From: an uncultured Bacteroidota bacterium
GTDB lineage: Bacteria > Bacteroidota > Bacteroidia > Bacteroidales > WCHB1-69
Assembly: GCA_902770735.1 (NCBI GenBank)
Contig: CACXUB010000004.1
Location: forward strand, 1 to 40,609
DNA: 40,609 bases
Direction: 5' to 3'
The translations under genes were made by a program, and so were the position numbers. Below the pieces are notes generated by a model. It had not been told where the DNA came from. It saw only the letters and a program-made list of their open reading frames with translations, and ran no database searches. Below, in pieces: positions 24,448-33,803 of the stretch; the stretch's first letter is position 1; every line of letters starts with the position of its first letter.

Positions 24448-25065
24448 ATGTTGTTGAAAATTTACCCTGAGAACCCGAACCCGAAAGCGGTGCGCACCGT
24501 GGTGGAGTGTCTGCAGGACGGCGGCATCGTCATTTACCCGACCGACACGATTTACGGCATCGGGTGCGACATCTTCAAGCAGAAGAGCATCGAGCGCATC
24601 ATCTCCATCCTCGGCGAGAAGAAGAAAAAGGACGCGCTGACGTTCATCTGCCACGACCTCAGCAACCTTTCGGACTATACCAAACCCTTGGACAACAGCG
24701 TGTTCAAGACGATGAAGCGAGTGCTTCCCGGGCCGTTCACCTTCATCCTCGAAGCCAACAACAGCGTGCCGAAGCTGCTCCAGAGCAACAAGAAGACCAT
24801 CGGCATCCGCATCCCCGACAACAACATCATCCGCGAGATCGTGCGCCAGCTCGGCCACCCCATCCTCTCCACCTCCGTGAAAGACGACGACGAGGTCATT
24901 GAATACACCACCGACCCCGAACTCATCTACGAACGCTACGGCGACATGGTCGATATCGTCATCGACGGCGGCTACGGCGACAACACGCCCTCCACCGTGG
25001 TCGACTGCACTTCCGGCGAAATCGAGGTCGTGCGCGAAGGGAAAGGCGACATATCCTTACTATAG
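24448..25065 (+). CDS. YrdC/Sua5/YciO-family protein, probable L-threonylcarbamoyladenylate synthase
   Basis: The product has 205 residues covering one YrdC domain. Signatures are GGIVIYPTDTIYGIGCDIF, KKKKDALTFICHDLSNLSDY, LPGPFTFILEAN and TIGIRIPDNNI, with STSVKDDDE in the C-terminal lid. True TsaC/Sua5 enzymes make threonylcarbamoyl-AMP for the t6A modification of ANN-decoding tRNAs. The F-T-x-x-C-x-D-L-S wording is closer to the YciO branch, whose biological role is less certain. Lying directly upstream of mnmE, another tRNA-modification gene, supports a tRNA role. The stop is the first TAG of the next heptad array. Confidence 0.88.
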   Translation: MLLKIYPENPNPKAVRTVVECLQDGGIVIYPTDTIYGIGCDIFKQKSIERIISILGEKKKKDALTFICHDLSNLSDYTKPLDNSVFKTMKRVLPGPFTFILEANNSVPKLLQSNKKTIGIRIPDNNIIREIVRQLGHPILSTSVKDDDEVIEYTTDPELIYERYGDMVDIVIDGGYGDNTPSTVVDCTSGEIEVVREGKGDISLL

Positions 25066-25098
25066 TTAGTAGTTAGTAATTAGCAGTTAGTAGTTAAG
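25065..25098 (+). repeat. Heptad array, GTTAGTA-type units
   Basis: GTTAGTA, GTTAGTA, ATTAGCA, GTTAGTA, GTTAAG, in register. The G of the upstream TAG stop is its first base. Confidence 0.95.
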
Positions 25099-25114
25099 CG
25101 ACCGAGCCGTGACA

Positions 25115-26479
25115 ATGAATACGATTTGTGCGATTGCGACGCCCGCAGGTTTAGGAGCGACGGCGATGATCCGGATTTCCGGACCGGAAGCTTTCGGCAT
25201 TGCCGGGATGCTCTTTCCTGAGAAATCCGACTTCGCCGGATGGGAACCTAACCGCGCGAAATTCGCGTCGTTGTACGATTTCTCTGACGGGGAACGCAAT
25301 CTCGTAGATCAGGTTGTGGTGACCAAGTTCGCCGCGCCGCACTCGTTCACCGGTGAGGACGTGGTGGAGATCAGCTGTCACGGATCCGTCTATATCCAAC
25401 AGCAAATCATAGCGTTACTGATTGCCAACGGCTGCCGCATGGCTGCACCGGGCGAGTTCACGCAGCGCGCCTTCCTCAACGGGAAACTCGACCTGCCGCA
25501 AGCGGAAGCCATCGCCGACCTCATCGAAGCACAGTCGGAAACCGCCCACCACGCCGCCATGAAACAGTTGCAGGGAGAACTCTCCGACAAGATGGCCGTC
25601 CTGCGCGAAGAATTGCTGCAGATGGCATCGCTGTTGGAGTTGGAGCTCGACTTCAGTGAGGAAGAGGTGGAATTCGCCGACCGCACCAAATTGCTCAGCC
25701 TGCTTGCGCATATCAAAGACGAAGTGAATCGCCTGCTGCAAAGCTACAAATGGGGCACAATGCTCAAAAACGGCATCCCCGTGGCCATTGTAGGTGAACC
25801 GAACGTGGGGAAATCAACCCTTCTGAACGCGCTGCTTCAACGGGAACGCGCCATCGTGTCCGACATTCCCGGCACCACCCGCGACACCATTGAAGACACT
25901 TTTCTGCTCGATGGCACCCTGTTCAGGTTCATCGACACCGCCGGAATCCGCGAATCCGGCGACACCATCGAGCGCATCGGCATCGAACGCGCCTACGACA
26001 CCATCCGTAAGGCTGCCGTTATCCTGTGGATCACAGATGCGCGCAAAAACAGCCAAGAAATCGAATTGGAATTATCCAAAATAACGGATTCAATAAAATC
26101 GGATGACAAAAAAATCATTCTAATCGGAAACAAATCCGATTTGCTTTCCGACCCATCCAAACGCATCGAAAAAGCCATTTATATTTCCGCCAAGAAAGGA
26201 GAAAACCTGGATTTGGTGCTTGACGAGATCAACTCGTTCGTGAAAGAGAACCACATCCAAGACATCACCCTGCTGACCAGCGAACGCCACCAGGCGTTGC
26301 TGAGCGGTATCCTGGCCGCCATCGAACGCACCGAGAGCGGTCTGCGGAACGGGCTCCCCACCGACCTCGTGGCCGAGGACATCCGCATGGCCCTGCATGA
26401 TTTAGGCGAACTCACCGGCACCATCTCCTCCGAAGACATCCTCAACAACATCTTCGGAAAATTCTGCATCGGAAAATAG
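25115..26479 (+). CDS. mnmE: tRNA uridine-5-carboxymethylaminomethyl GTPase MnmE
   Basis: With MnmG it makes the cmnm5 modification at wobble U34. From ATG 25115 the product has 454 residues. The N-terminal THF-binding domain starts NTICAIATPAGLGATAMIRISG and continues to SCHGSVYIQQ, APGEFTQRAFLNGKLDL. The G domain has GEPNVGKS (P-loop), DIPGTTRD, DTAGIRES and NKSD motifs in order. The helical domain ends with the invariant C-terminal FCIGK, whose cysteine is essential. A GTG six bases upstream (25109) is possible, but the family begins close to the ATG. Confidence 0.97.
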   Translation: MNTICAIATPAGLGATAMIRISGPEAFGIAGMLFPEKSDFAGWEPNRAKFASLYDFSDGERNLVDQVVVTKFAAPHSFTGEDVVEISCHGSVYIQQQIIALLIANGCRMAAPGEFTQRAFLNGKLDLPQAEAIADLIEAQSETAHHAAMKQLQGELSDKMAVLREELLQMASLLELELDFSEEEVEFADRTKLLSLLAHIKDEVNRLLQSYKWGTMLKNGIPVAIVGEPNVGKSTLLNALLQRERAIVSDIPGTTRDTIEDTFLLDGTLFRFIDTAGIRESGDTIERIGIERAYDTIRKAAVILWITDARKNSQEIELELSKITDSIKSDDKKIILIGNKSDLLSDPSKRIEKAIYISAKKGENLDLVLDEINSFVKENHIQDITLLTSERHQALLSGILAAIERTESGLRNGLPTDLVAEDIRMALHDLGELTGTISSEDILNNIFGKFCIGK

Positions 26480-26506
26480 AAGCGAATTTCGTTTGCTGAC
26501 GCAAAA

Positions 26507-26530
26507 AAGGGAGCCCTTCCGAGCCCCCTT
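26507..26530. terminator. Weak hairpin between mnmE and thrS
   Basis: AAGGGAGC (26507-26514) and GCCCCCTT (26523-26530) can pair with one mismatch, after an A-run. It could terminate either convergent transcript. Confidence 0.4.
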
Positions 26531-26531
26531 A

Positions 26532-26580
26532 AAGTCTCAAGTCTCAAGTCTCAAGTCCCAAGTCTCAAGTCTCAAGTCCT
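26532..26580 (+). repeat. Heptad array, seven in-register AAGTC(T/C)C units
   Basis: AAGTCTC x3, AAGTCCC, AAGTCTC x2, AAGTCCT. Its last two bases lie in the thrS stop codon (26579-26581 on minus). Confidence 0.95.
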
Positions 26581-28516
26581 AATTCTCCAATTCCGCCTTG
26601 ATGGCATCGTTGATCAGCGTAACGAAGTCGTTGAGCGGCATCGTGCCGTCGTTGATGTTACCGTGGCGACGCACGCTCACAGTGCCATCTTTCTCCTCGT
26701 TCTCGCCGACGATGACCATATAGGGCACCTTGGCGGTTTCGGCGTCGCGGATCTTGCGGCCGGTCTTCTCGCTGCGCTCGTCGATGTAGCAGCGGATGTC
26801 CTGCTCGTCCAAAGCGGCCTGCACCTTGCGGGCGTAGTCCATGTACTTCTCGCTGATGGGCAGGATGACGACCTGGTCGGAAGTGAGCCACAACGGGAAG
26901 TTGCCGCCGGTGTGCTCCAACAGCACGGCCACGAAACGCTCCATGGAGCCGAACGGGGCACGGTGGATCATCACCGGACGCTTCTTCTGACCGTCGGCAT
27001 CCGTGTATTCCAGACCGAAACGCTCGGGCAGGTTGTAGTCCACCTGAACGGTGCCGAGCTGCCACTCACGACCGATGGCATCCTTCACCATGAAGTCGAG
27101 CTTCGGACCGTAGAACGCGGCCTCGCCCTCCACCTCAACGGTGTTCAAGCCCTTCTCGGCAGCAGCTTCGATGATGGCGCGCTGGGCCTTCTCCCAGTTC
27201 TCGTCAGTACCGATGTACTTCTCCTTGTTGTTCGGGTCGCGCAAGGAAACCTGCGCCTTGTAGTTGTCGAACTTCAGCGTCTTGAATATATATAATATAA
27301 TGTCAATGACCTTGCAGAACTCTTCCTTGATCTGGTCGGAAGTGCAGTAGAGGTGGGCGTCATCCTGCGTAAAGCCACGAACCCTGGTCAATCCGTGCAG
27401 TTCACCGCTCTGCTCGTAACGATAGACGGTGCCGAACTCCGCCAGACGGAGAGGCAGTTCCTTGTACGAACGCGGACGCGCGGCGTAAATCTGGCAGTGG
27501 TGCGGGCAATTCATCGGCTTGAGGAAGAATTCCTCGCCCTCCTGCGGGGTGGTAATCGGACGGAAAGAGTCCGCGCCGTATTTCGCATAGTGACCGGAAG
27601 TTTTGTAGAGATTCACGTTACCGATGTGCGGGGTGATAACCTGCAGGTAACCGTACTTTTTCTGTACTTTGCGCAGGAATTGTTCCAGACGGTCGCGCAG
27701 GGCGGCACCCTTGGGCAGCCACAACGGCAGACCTTGTCCCACGAGCGGGGAGAACGTGAACAGTTCCAACTCGCGGCCCAGCTTGCGGTGGTCGCGCTTG
27801 GCAGCCTCTTCCAAGAGAGCCAGATATTCGTCCAATTCTTTCTTTTTCGGGAAGGTAACGGCGTAAATACGGGTCAGCTGTTTGCGCTTCTCGTCGCCGC
27901 GCCAGTAAGCGCCGGCGGTCTTCAGCAACTTGATGGCTTTGATCATCGAAGTGTCATGCAAGTGCGGACCGCGACAGAGGTCGGTGAAGGGACCGCTCTC
28001 GTAGAACGAGATCTGGCCGTCTTCCAGACCGTCGATGAGTTCCAACTTATACTCGTCTCCCTTCTTCTGGAAATACTCAAGGGCTTCCGCTTTGGGCACT
28101 TCGCGACGCACGAACTGGATCTTCTGGGAGGCCAGTTCCTTCATTTTCTCCTCGATTTTCGGGAAATCGTCGGAAGAGATGTTGTAGTCCATAAAATCGA
28201 TGTCGTAGTAGAAACCGGTCTCAATGTGCGGTCCGATGCCGAACTTCACGCCGGGATACAGCGACTCGATGGCGGCGGCCATGAGGTGCGCGGAGCTGTG
28301 CCAGAAGGTGTCCTTGCCTTCGCGGTCGTTCCACGTGTAAAGAGTGAGGGTGGCATCCTCGTTGATCGGTTTGTCGAGTTCCACCAATTGGTCGTTCACT
28401 TTGGCTACCAGCACGTTACGTGCCAATCCTTCGCTAATGGCCTGCGCCACCTCGTAAGCGGTGCAGCCCTTTTCCATTTGTTTGATAGAGCCGTCAGGCA
28501 ATGTAATATTTATCAT
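26579..28516 (-). CDS. thrS: Threonyl-tRNA synthetase
   Basis: The product has 645 residues. The TGS domain is at 1-60. The editing domain opens with [19 protein letters not shown] (the HxxxH-type zinc/editing motif), with the [11 protein letters not shown] stretch. The class II catalytic core has motif 2-type [23 protein letters not shown] and the zinc-binding MNCPHHC. The C-terminal anticodon-binding domain includes [14 protein letters not shown]. The architecture is complete. The -7 box at 28554-28561 lies 38 bases upstream of the ATG. The AAGTCTC heptad array touches its stop codon. Confidence 0.98.
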   Translation of the reverse strand: MINITLPDGSIKQMEKGCTAYEVAQAISEGLARNVLVAKVNDQLVELDKPINEDATLTLYTWNDREGKDTFWHSSAHLMAAAIESLYPGVKFGIGPHIETGFYYDIDFMDYNISSDDFPKIEEKMKELASQKIQFVRREVPKAEALEYFQKKGDEYKLELIDGLEDGQISFYESGPFTDLCRGPHLHDTSMIKAIKLLKTAGAYWRGDEKRKQLTRIYAVTFPKKKELDEYLALLEEAAKRDHRKLGRELELFTFSPLVGQGLPLWLPKGAALRDRLEQFLRKVQKKYGYLQVITPHIGNVNLYKTSGHYAKYGADSFRPITTPQEGEEFFLKPMNCPHHCQIYAARPRSYKELPLRLAEFGTVYRYEQSGELHGLTRVRGFTQDDAHLYCTSDQIKEEFCKVIDIILYIFKTLKFDNYKAQVSLRDPNNKEKYIGTDENWEKAQRAIIEAAAEKGLNTVEVEGEAAFYGPKLDFMVKDAIGREWQLGTVQVDYNLPERFGLEYTDADGQKKRPVMIHRAPFGSMERFVAVLLEHTGGNFPLWLTSDQVVILPISEKYMDYARKVQAALDEQDIRCYIDERSEKTGRKIRDAETAKVPYMVIVGENEEKDGTVSVRRHGNINDGTMPLNDFVTLINDAIKAELEN

Positions 28517-28553
28517 AACGAATTCGTTTTATCTATAAGTTCAAAACAATCGG

Positions 28554-28561
28554 CAAAAATA
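28554..28561 (-). promoter_or_regulatory. -7 promoter box TATTTTTG for thrS
   Basis: It is followed by CC on the minus strand and lies 38 bases before the thrS start. Confidence 0.75.
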
Positions 28562-28568
28562 CACTTTT

Positions 28569-28599
28569 TTTGGCTATTGGCTGTCAGCTTTTGACTTTG
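28569..28599 (+). repeat. Short GGCTATT/GGCTGTC-type repeat stretch
   Basis: TTGGCTATTGGCTGTCAGC followed by TTTTGACTTTGG resembles the GGCTATTAGC family at 37368-37456. It lies just beyond the thrS promoter. Confidence 0.6.
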
Positions 28600-28613
28600 G
28601 CCCCCAACCATTC

Positions 28614-28655
28614 TTAATTCTTAATTCTTAATTCTTAATTCTTAATTCTTAATTC
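28614..28655 (+). repeat. Heptad array, six perfect TTAATTC units
   Basis: Six identical in-register 7-bp units sit just downstream of the GH92 stop (28662 on the minus strand) and upstream of the thrS promoter. Confidence 0.97.
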
Positions 28656-28661
28656 CACATT

Positions 28662-31646
28662 CTACCTCACCCACACCTCATCGACGAACAACCATGCCTG
28701 CTGGCCGGCGCTAAGGTGCCATTCGGGCAGCTTGCCGTAGTTCCTGATGATGATCTTGACATAGCGGGCGTTCGCCTTGCCCTGCACCCTGATGTCCTGA
28801 AGGTGCGCCCCGTCGGTCCGTTGCACGTTGAAGCTCTCCTTGCCGAACAGCGTGTAATCTTTGCCGTTTTCGGACACATATACCTCCATGGCCGTCGGGT
28901 AGAAAATCCACGCGCGTTGTTCTTCCAGCACGCCGGCGCCAACCTCCGACACCTTCTTGCTCTCACGCAGGTCAACCACCAGCTCACAGTCTTTGGTGAA
29001 ACCCTGCCAGCCGCCGATGCGGTAGTTCACCTTGCCGCGCGAATTGTCGATCAGCCCCGCGTCGCCGCCGGCGTAATACTGCGGCTCCGGCTTGGTGATG
29101 TAGGTGAGGTCCTTGTCGCGGGTGTAACGCACATAACGCGCCTCCGCCACCTTGCTCTGAGTGCCCTTGGCATCGACCGCCACGGCCTTGATGGTCATAT
29201 CCTTCTCCACCACAATGGGATCTTTGTAACGGATGCCCGTCTTGGGCGTCGGGGTGCTCCCGTCCGTGGTGTAGTAAATTTCGTACGCATTGGCAGGTTT
29301 GACCTGAAGTTTGGGAGAAGGCTCCATTTCCTTCTTCACCTCTTTTTCGACCGGCTTGGATTCCCGTTTGCTGGCCATCTCCACCACCTCCGGCAACCGC
29401 AACGCAATGCGGGTTCTGTCCTGGAACGACACTTTGTCGGTGGAGAAAACCGGCACCGGCACAATGCTCTCGCCATTGTCGATCTTCGTCACGGGCTGTC
29501 TGTCCTTGCCCACGCCCCACTCACTGCCGGGTTTGCTGTCCATCACAAACGACAACTCGCCGCCGGCGGCAATCTCCTCGTAAGTGATATACGAACGCAT
29601 CAACGGTTTGCCATTGAGAGTGACCGACTGGATGTACGGCTTGTCGCTGTCTCTCGTAATCACAAGCTTTTTGCCGTTCTCCAAACGCACCGTCGCCTTG
29701 TCGAACAGCGGGTAGCCGATGACATACTGGTTGTTGCCGGGGCACACGGGATAGAAGCCCAGCGAGCTGAGCACGTACCATGCCGACATCTGGCCGCAGT
29801 CCTCGTTACCGCAAAGGCCGTCAGGTTTGGAGGTGTAGAGGGTCGTCAGGATTCTCTTCACAAGTTCCTGGGTTTTGTCGGGGCGACCGACGAAATTGTA
29901 GAGGTAGGCGGCATGGTGGCTCGGCTCGTTGCCGTGCGCATACTGCCCGATCACGCCGGTGATGTCGGCCTGCTCGCGACCGGCCATCTCGGAACTGGAG
30001 TTGAACAGAAGGTCGAGGAACGCCTCCATCTTCTTGGGACCGCCCATCAACTCGATGTAGGTGTTGAAATCATGCGGCACGTACGTGGTGTATTGCCAGC
30101 AGTTGGCTTCCGTGAAGAAATTGTTGACCTCGCGGGGGTTGAACGGGGTCACGAAACCACCGTTCATACGGCCGTGCATGAAGCCGTTGGAGTCCATAAT
30201 GTTCTTGTAAGACTGGGCGCGGCGGATGTATTCCATGTAAACTTCCTTGTTGCCGATGGCTCTCGCGAACATGGCAATGCACCAGTCGTCGTAGGCGTAT
30301 TCCAGCGTTTTCGACACTGACTCGTTCTCCATGTCGCCCGGCACAAAGCCGAATTTCGCATATTCCGGACGGCCTAATTTGTTGAGATTGGCGGTGGCGA
30401 TCATCGCTTTGAGCATCTCCTCGGCGTCGTAATCGCGGATGCCCTTCATATAAGCGTCGAGGACGACCGGCACGGCATGGTAACCGATCATACACCACGT
30501 CTCAAACGCCGAAAGTTCCCACATGGGCAGGTAACCCGACTGGCGGTACTGGTTCATGAACGTGTAGAGGAAGTCCGCACTGCGTTTCTGGTCGATGATG
30601 TTGAGCAGCGGGTGCAGCGCACGGTAGGTGTCCCACAGGGAGAACACCGTGTACATCTTGTGTCCACCGACCGTCTTGTGGATTTGCTGGTCCTCACCGC
30701 GGTAACGACCATCGAGGTCGGAATAGAGATACGGGGACGTAAAGCAATGATACAAAGCCGTATAGAATGTTCTTAAATACTCCGTGTTAGACGATTCCAC
30801 TTTGATTTTCCCCAGTTCCTCGTTCCAAACGAGCGTGGCGCTCTTGCGGACTGCATCGAAGTTAAAATCGCGAATTTCCGTCTGGTTGTTGATGGCGCCG
30901 TCCATATCCACGGCGGATATGGCGACTTTCACCACCACTTCATTTGTGTTTTCCGGGAAATAAAGCACGGCCTTGCAGTTCTTGCCCTTGATCTCCTTGA
31001 CATTCACAGGCTTGTCATCGACATAATAGACGATAGATTCAGCGGGAACAGAGGTTTTCAGCGAAAAAGCGCAATACTGGTCGTCGTTCCAAGCTTTGGA
31101 GCGGCGGAAACCGATCAAATCGTTGGCTTTCATGCCCATATAGCTCTCCAGCGTTTTGTCACGATGCTGCAAATCGACAATGACACCGTGTTTGCCGTCT
31201 TTCGGGAAAGTGTAGCGGTGCACGCCCACATAGTTGGCGGTGGTCATCTCAGCGACGATGCCGTTGTCGAACTTCACGGAATAGTAGCCCGGCTCGGCCT
31301 TCTCGTTCTTGTGCGAAAAGGCGAGGGCGTATTTCTCATTGATGACGGAGGGCTCGCCGATGAAAGGGGTGACAAGGATATCGCCGTAGTCCTCACAGCC
31401 GGTGCCGTTGAGATGCGTGTGCGAGAATCCGTAGATGCGGCTGTCGCTGTAATGGTAGGCGGAACAGCCGTCCCAGCCTTCCAGCCGCGTGTCCGGGCTC
31501 ACCTGAATGGCGCCGAACGGCAGGATCGCGCCCGGGTAGGTGTGCCCGTGCTCGTCCGTGCCCACGAACGGGTTAACATACTGCGACTGCGCCGTTGCGA
31601 CCGCAACCATCGCGACCAAAACCAAGAAGAGAGTGAGTTTTTTCAT
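28662..31646 (-). CDS. Secreted GH92 alpha-1,2-mannosidase with C-terminal chitobiase-like and discoidin-like domains
   Basis: The product has 994 residues. A signal peptide is visible (KKLTLFLVLVAMVAVATAQ). The GH92 N-domain begins QYVNPFVGTDEHGHTYPGAILPFGAIQVSPDTR and GWDGCSAYHYSD, the family entry motif. The (alpha/alpha)6 barrel includes KMYTVFSLWDTYRALHPLL, CNED-type GLCGNEDCGQMSAWYVLSSLGFYPVCPG (split) and GYPLFDKA. After about residue 800 follow a chitobiase/hexosaminidase C-terminal-like repeat (YYTTDGSTPTPKTGIRY) and an F5/8 type C-like domain ending in WLFVDEVWVR. GH92 enzymes are Ca2+-dependent exo-mannosidases that trim N-glycans and yeast mannan. It is not inside a recognisable susCD locus here. 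A nine-unit heptad array lies in its leader. Confidence 0.95.
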   Translation of the reverse strand: MKKLTLFLVLVAMVAVATAQSQYVNPFVGTDEHGHTYPGAILPFGAIQVSPDTRLEGWDGCSAYHYSDSRIYGFSHTHLNGTGCEDYGDILVTPFIGEPSVINEKYALAFSHKNEKAEPGYYSVKFDNGIVAEMTTANYVGVHRYTFPKDGKHGVIVDLQHRDKTLESYMGMKANDLIGFRRSKAWNDDQYCAFSLKTSVPAESIVYYVDDKPVNVKEIKGKNCKAVLYFPENTNEVVVKVAISAVDMDGAINNQTEIRDFNFDAVRKSATLVWNEELGKIKVESSNTEYLRTFYTALYHCFTSPYLYSDLDGRYRGEDQQIHKTVGGHKMYTVFSLWDTYRALHPLLNIIDQKRSADFLYTFMNQYRQSGYLPMWELSAFETWCMIGYHAVPVVLDAYMKGIRDYDAEEMLKAMIATANLNKLGRPEYAKFGFVPGDMENESVSKTLEYAYDDWCIAMFARAIGNKEVYMEYIRRAQSYKNIMDSNGFMHGRMNGGFVTPFNPREVNNFFTEANCWQYTTYVPHDFNTYIELMGGPKKMEAFLDLLFNSSSEMAGREQADITGVIGQYAHGNEPSHHAAYLYNFVGRPDKTQELVKRILTTLYTSKPDGLCGNEDCGQMSAWYVLSSLGFYPVCPGNNQYVIGYPLFDKATVRLENGKKLVITRDSDKPYIQSVTLNGKPLMRSYITYEEIAAGGELSFVMDSKPGSEWGVGKDRQPVTKIDNGESIVPVPVFSTDKVSFQDRTRIALRLPEVVEMASKRESKPVEKEVKKEMEPSPKLQVKPANAYEIYYTTDGSTPTPKTGIRYKDPIVVEKDMTIKAVAVDAKGTQSKVAEARYVRYTRDKDLTYITKPEPQYYAGGDAGLIDNSRGKVNYRIGGWQGFTKDCELVVDLRESKKVSEVGAGVLEEQRAWIFYPTAMEVYVSENGKDYTLFGKESFNVQRTDGAHLQDIRVQGKANARYVKIIIRNYGKLPEWHLSAGQQAWLFVDEVWVR

Positions 31647-31671
31647 ATCAGTTTCGTTTTATTAATACTTT

Positions 31672-31734
31672 TCACTATTCACTAATCTCTATTCACTATT
31701 CCCTAATCCCTATTCCCTATTCACTATTCACTAA
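31672..31734 (+). repeat. Heptad array, nine in-register TC(A/C/T)CTA(T/A) units
   Basis: Nine consecutive 7-bp units without slippage. It lies between the GH92 -7 box (31762-31769) and the GH92 ATG (31646), hence inside the mRNA leader on the minus strand. Confidence 0.95.
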
Positions 31735-31761
31735 GGATTTACCATGCAGAATTTGCGGGGG

Positions 31762-31769
31762 CAAAAGTA
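31762..31769 (-). promoter_or_regulatory. -7 promoter box TACTTTTG for the GH92 gene
   Basis: It is followed by CC on the minus strand. Its position implies a leader of about 110 bases that contains the heptad array. Confidence 0.7.
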
Positions 31770-31782
31770 GCAAAAAAAATTG

Positions 31783-31790
31783 TATCTTTG
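31783..31790 (+). promoter_or_regulatory. -7 promoter box TATCTTTG for efp-lpxD
   Basis: It is followed by CCG, 36 bases before the efp ATG, and is divergent from the GH92 box 13 bases away. Confidence 0.85.
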
Positions 31791-31826
31791 CCGCCGATTT
31801 TATTCTAACTAAAATATTATTATCGT

Positions 31827-32396
31827 ATGGCAACAACTGCTGATTTTAAGAACGGTCTCTGTATCGTCCACAACAACGAGATTTGGTCAATCGTGGAATT
31901 CCTGCATGTGAAACCCGGCAAGGGCAACACTTTTGTCCGCACGAAACTCAAAAACCTCAAGAACGGTAGAGTTCAGGAGTTCCGGTTCGACGCCGGCGTC
32001 AAGATCGACCTTGCCCGTGTGGAGCGCCGCCCGTACCAATTCCTCTATAAGGAAGGCGACACCACCTATATCTTCATGCACACCGAGACCTACGAACAAC
32101 TTCCCATCGAGAAGGACCTTATCAACAACCCCGACTTGCTCAAGGAAGGCCAAGAAGTGGAAATCAACTACGACACTGACACCGACACGCCCCTCACCTG
32201 CGAGCTTCCCCCGTTCGTGGACCTGGAAGTCATCGAGGCCGACCCCGGCGTGAAAGGCGACACCGCCACCAACTCCCTCAAACGCGCTGTCGTGGAGACC
32301 GGCGCCGATGTCTATGTGCCCCTCTTCATCAACGTGGGTGAAAAAATCAAAGTCGACACCCGCACCAACAAATACTCAGAACGCGTCAAAGAATAA
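31827..32396 (+). CDS. efp: Elongation factor P
   Basis: EF-P relieves ribosome stalling at polyproline stretches. The product has 189 residues with the three expected beta-barrel domains. The tip loop of domain I reads HVKPGKGNTFVRTKL, with Lys32 at the position modified or functionally required in other EF-Ps. Later signatures are YEQLPIEKDLI, GQEVEINYDTDTDTPLTCELPPFVDLEV (split) and the domain III end GADVYVPLFINVGEKIKVDTRT. lpxD begins 12 bases after the stop, so the two are likely co-transcribed. Confidence 0.97.
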   Translation: MATTADFKNGLCIVHNNEIWSIVEFLHVKPGKGNTFVRTKLKNLKNGRVQEFRFDAGVKIDLARVERRPYQFLYKEGDTTYIFMHTETYEQLPIEKDLINNPDLLKEGQEVEINYDTDTDTPLTCELPPFVDLEVIEADPGVKGDTATNSLKRAVVETGADVYVPLFINVGEKIKVDTRTNKYSERVKE

Positions 32397-32408
32397 GCGA
32401 ATCCCCGC

Positions 32409-33383
32409 ATGATTCTTCAACATTCGCTTTCCTTAGACGAACTGTTACAACTGATTGGACATCCCGTCACCGTCAAGGGGGACGCCTCCGTGACCGTGAC
32501 GGGACTCAATGAGTTGCATTCCGTTCAAAAAGGGGATTTGTCGTTCGCGGACAATTCCCGATACTACGGCCGCGCCCTCAAAAGCGAGGCCACCGTCATC
32601 CTGATCAACAGCGAGGAGACAGAATGCCCCGAAGGCAAGACCTTGCTCGTCACGGATGACCCGCTCCGCGATTATCTTGCTGTCGTGGAGCATTTTGTGC
32701 ATTTCACACCGCAAAACACCGCGATTCACCCGAGTGCCGTCATCGGCGAAGGCACCGTCATCCAGCCGCTCGTCTTCATCGGCGAGAACGTGCGTATCGG
32801 CAAGAACTGCGTCATCCACTCCAACGTCAGCATCTACGCCGGCACCGTCATCGGCGACAACGTGGTCATCCACTCCAACAGCACCATCGGCGCCGACGCC
32901 TGCTACTTCCAGAAACGCCCCGACGGTTGGCTGAAACTGACCTCCTGCGGCGACACCTACATCGGCAACAATGTCGAGATCGGGTGCAACTGCTGCATCG
33001 ACCGCGGCGTCTCCGGCACCACCTACATCGGCGACGGCACCGTGTTCGACAACCTCGTGCAGGTGGGTCACGACACGCACATCGGCAAACGCGTGCTCCT
33101 CGGCTCCCAATGCGGCGTCGCCGGATGCACCTACATCGACGACGACTGCAAAATCTGGGCCAAAGCAGCCGTCAACAAAGATCTATACATCGCAAAAGGA
33201 ACCGTCCTTCTGGCCTGCTCCGCCATCGACAAGGACGTGAAAGAGGAAAACCGCACCCTCTTCGGCATGCCCGCCACCGACGCCACCGCCAAGTGGCGCG
33301 AAATGGTGCTCATCCGCAAACTACCGGAACTCTTCAAAGCGGTGGAAGAACTCAAATCAGCCCTTCCAAACACCAACAGCTAA
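32409..33383 (+). CDS. lpxD: UDP-3-O-acylglucosamine N-acyltransferase (LpxD-like)
   Basis: The product has 324 residues. The N-terminal uridine-binding domain (1-100) includes VTGLNELHSVQKGDLSFAD. The left-handed beta-helix of hexapeptide repeats (about 105-290) has AVIGEGTVIQPLVFIGENVRIG and continues through CCIDRGVSGTTYIGDG. The catalytic histidine is H221 in NLVQVGHDTHIG. A helical C-terminal tail follows. LpxD adds the N-linked acyl chain in lipid A synthesis. The insert region GADACYFQKRPDGWLKL and the placement away from lpxA/fabZ suggest a second LpxD-like paralogue of the Bacteroidetes type, which is inference. The stop abuts the convergent gene at 33384. Confidence 0.9.
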   Translation: MILQHSLSLDELLQLIGHPVTVKGDASVTVTGLNELHSVQKGDLSFADNSRYYGRALKSEATVILINSEETECPEGKTLLVTDDPLRDYLAVVEHFVHFTPQNTAIHPSAVIGEGTVIQPLVFIGENVRIGKNCVIHSNVSIYAGTVIGDNVVIHSNSTIGADACYFQKRPDGWLKLTSCGDTYIGNNVEIGCNCCIDRGVSGTTYIGDGTVFDNLVQVGHDTHIGKRVLLGSQCGVAGCTYIDDDCKIWAKAAVNKDLYIAKGTVLLACSAIDKDVKEENRTLFGMPATDATAKWREMVLIRKLPELFKAVEELKSALPNTNS

Positions 33384-33803
33384 TCAGCTTCTCCTGAACT
33401 TGTGGAAATCTGACGCATCCCACGACTGATACAGTAGGATGTGGTGTATTTCATTGATTATCAGTATAAACAAGCGTAAATCATTGTCGGCAAACCACTT
33501 GATGGCCTCCGTCTCCTTACGGCAAGCGGCAGCAAATGTGGCTAAGAACGTGCAATGATACTTGTCTAACCACGCGATAGCCGCATCCTCGTTGTCGATG
33601 GCATTGCTCAACACCGCGAACTCAGGGTACCCGTTGTCCAACAGCCACTGCAGCGCGGCCTCGTTGGAGTGTATCGCCGACGACAACGCCTCCAGTTCGC
33701 GATACCCGTTGTTCATCAAGAAATCGCTGAACTTCCGGTCACCCTGCAAACTCATCAGGAAGGCCATCAGGACTTTGGGATCGTAATCCAACAGACTGTG
33801 CAT
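33384..33803 (-). CDS. Small helical protein of unknown function
   Basis: The product has 139 residues with no signal peptide or membrane segment. Three loosely repeated helical units are visible: DFLMNNGYRELEALSSAIHSNEAAL, WLLDNGYPEFAVLSNAIDNEDAAI and WLDKYHCTFLATFAAACRKETEAI, each ending in an A-(L/I)-x-W-(L/F) pattern followed by a new N-G-Y or Y-H turn. This recalls short ankyrin/HEAT-like hairpins. I do not recognise a family function. The gene is convergent with lpxD with no intervening base. Its ATG (33801-33803) directly touches a 16-unit heptad array that must form its leader; no -7 box is visible between the array and glnS. Confidence 0.75.
   Translation of the reverse strand: MHSLLDYDPKVLMAFLMSLQGDRKFSDFLMNNGYRELEALSSAIHSNEAALQWLLDNGYPEFAVLSNAIDNEDAAIAWLDKYHCTFLATFAAACRKETEAIKWFADNDLRLFILIINEIHHILLYQSWDASDFHKFRRS

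Noticed and set aside
24340..24858. Minus-strand frame with a long Leu-Arg repeat tail
   Set aside because: The LRLRLR tail is the translation of the GTCTAA hexamer array; the rest is opposite the tsaC-like gene.
27353..28594. 413-codon frame opposite thrS
   Set aside because: Antisense shadow of thrS; its start is only an artefact of the GC-rich third positions.
28716..30320. 534-codon open frame opposite the GH92 gene
   Set aside because: Antisense shadow; the GH92 frame has clear signature motifs and a signal peptide.
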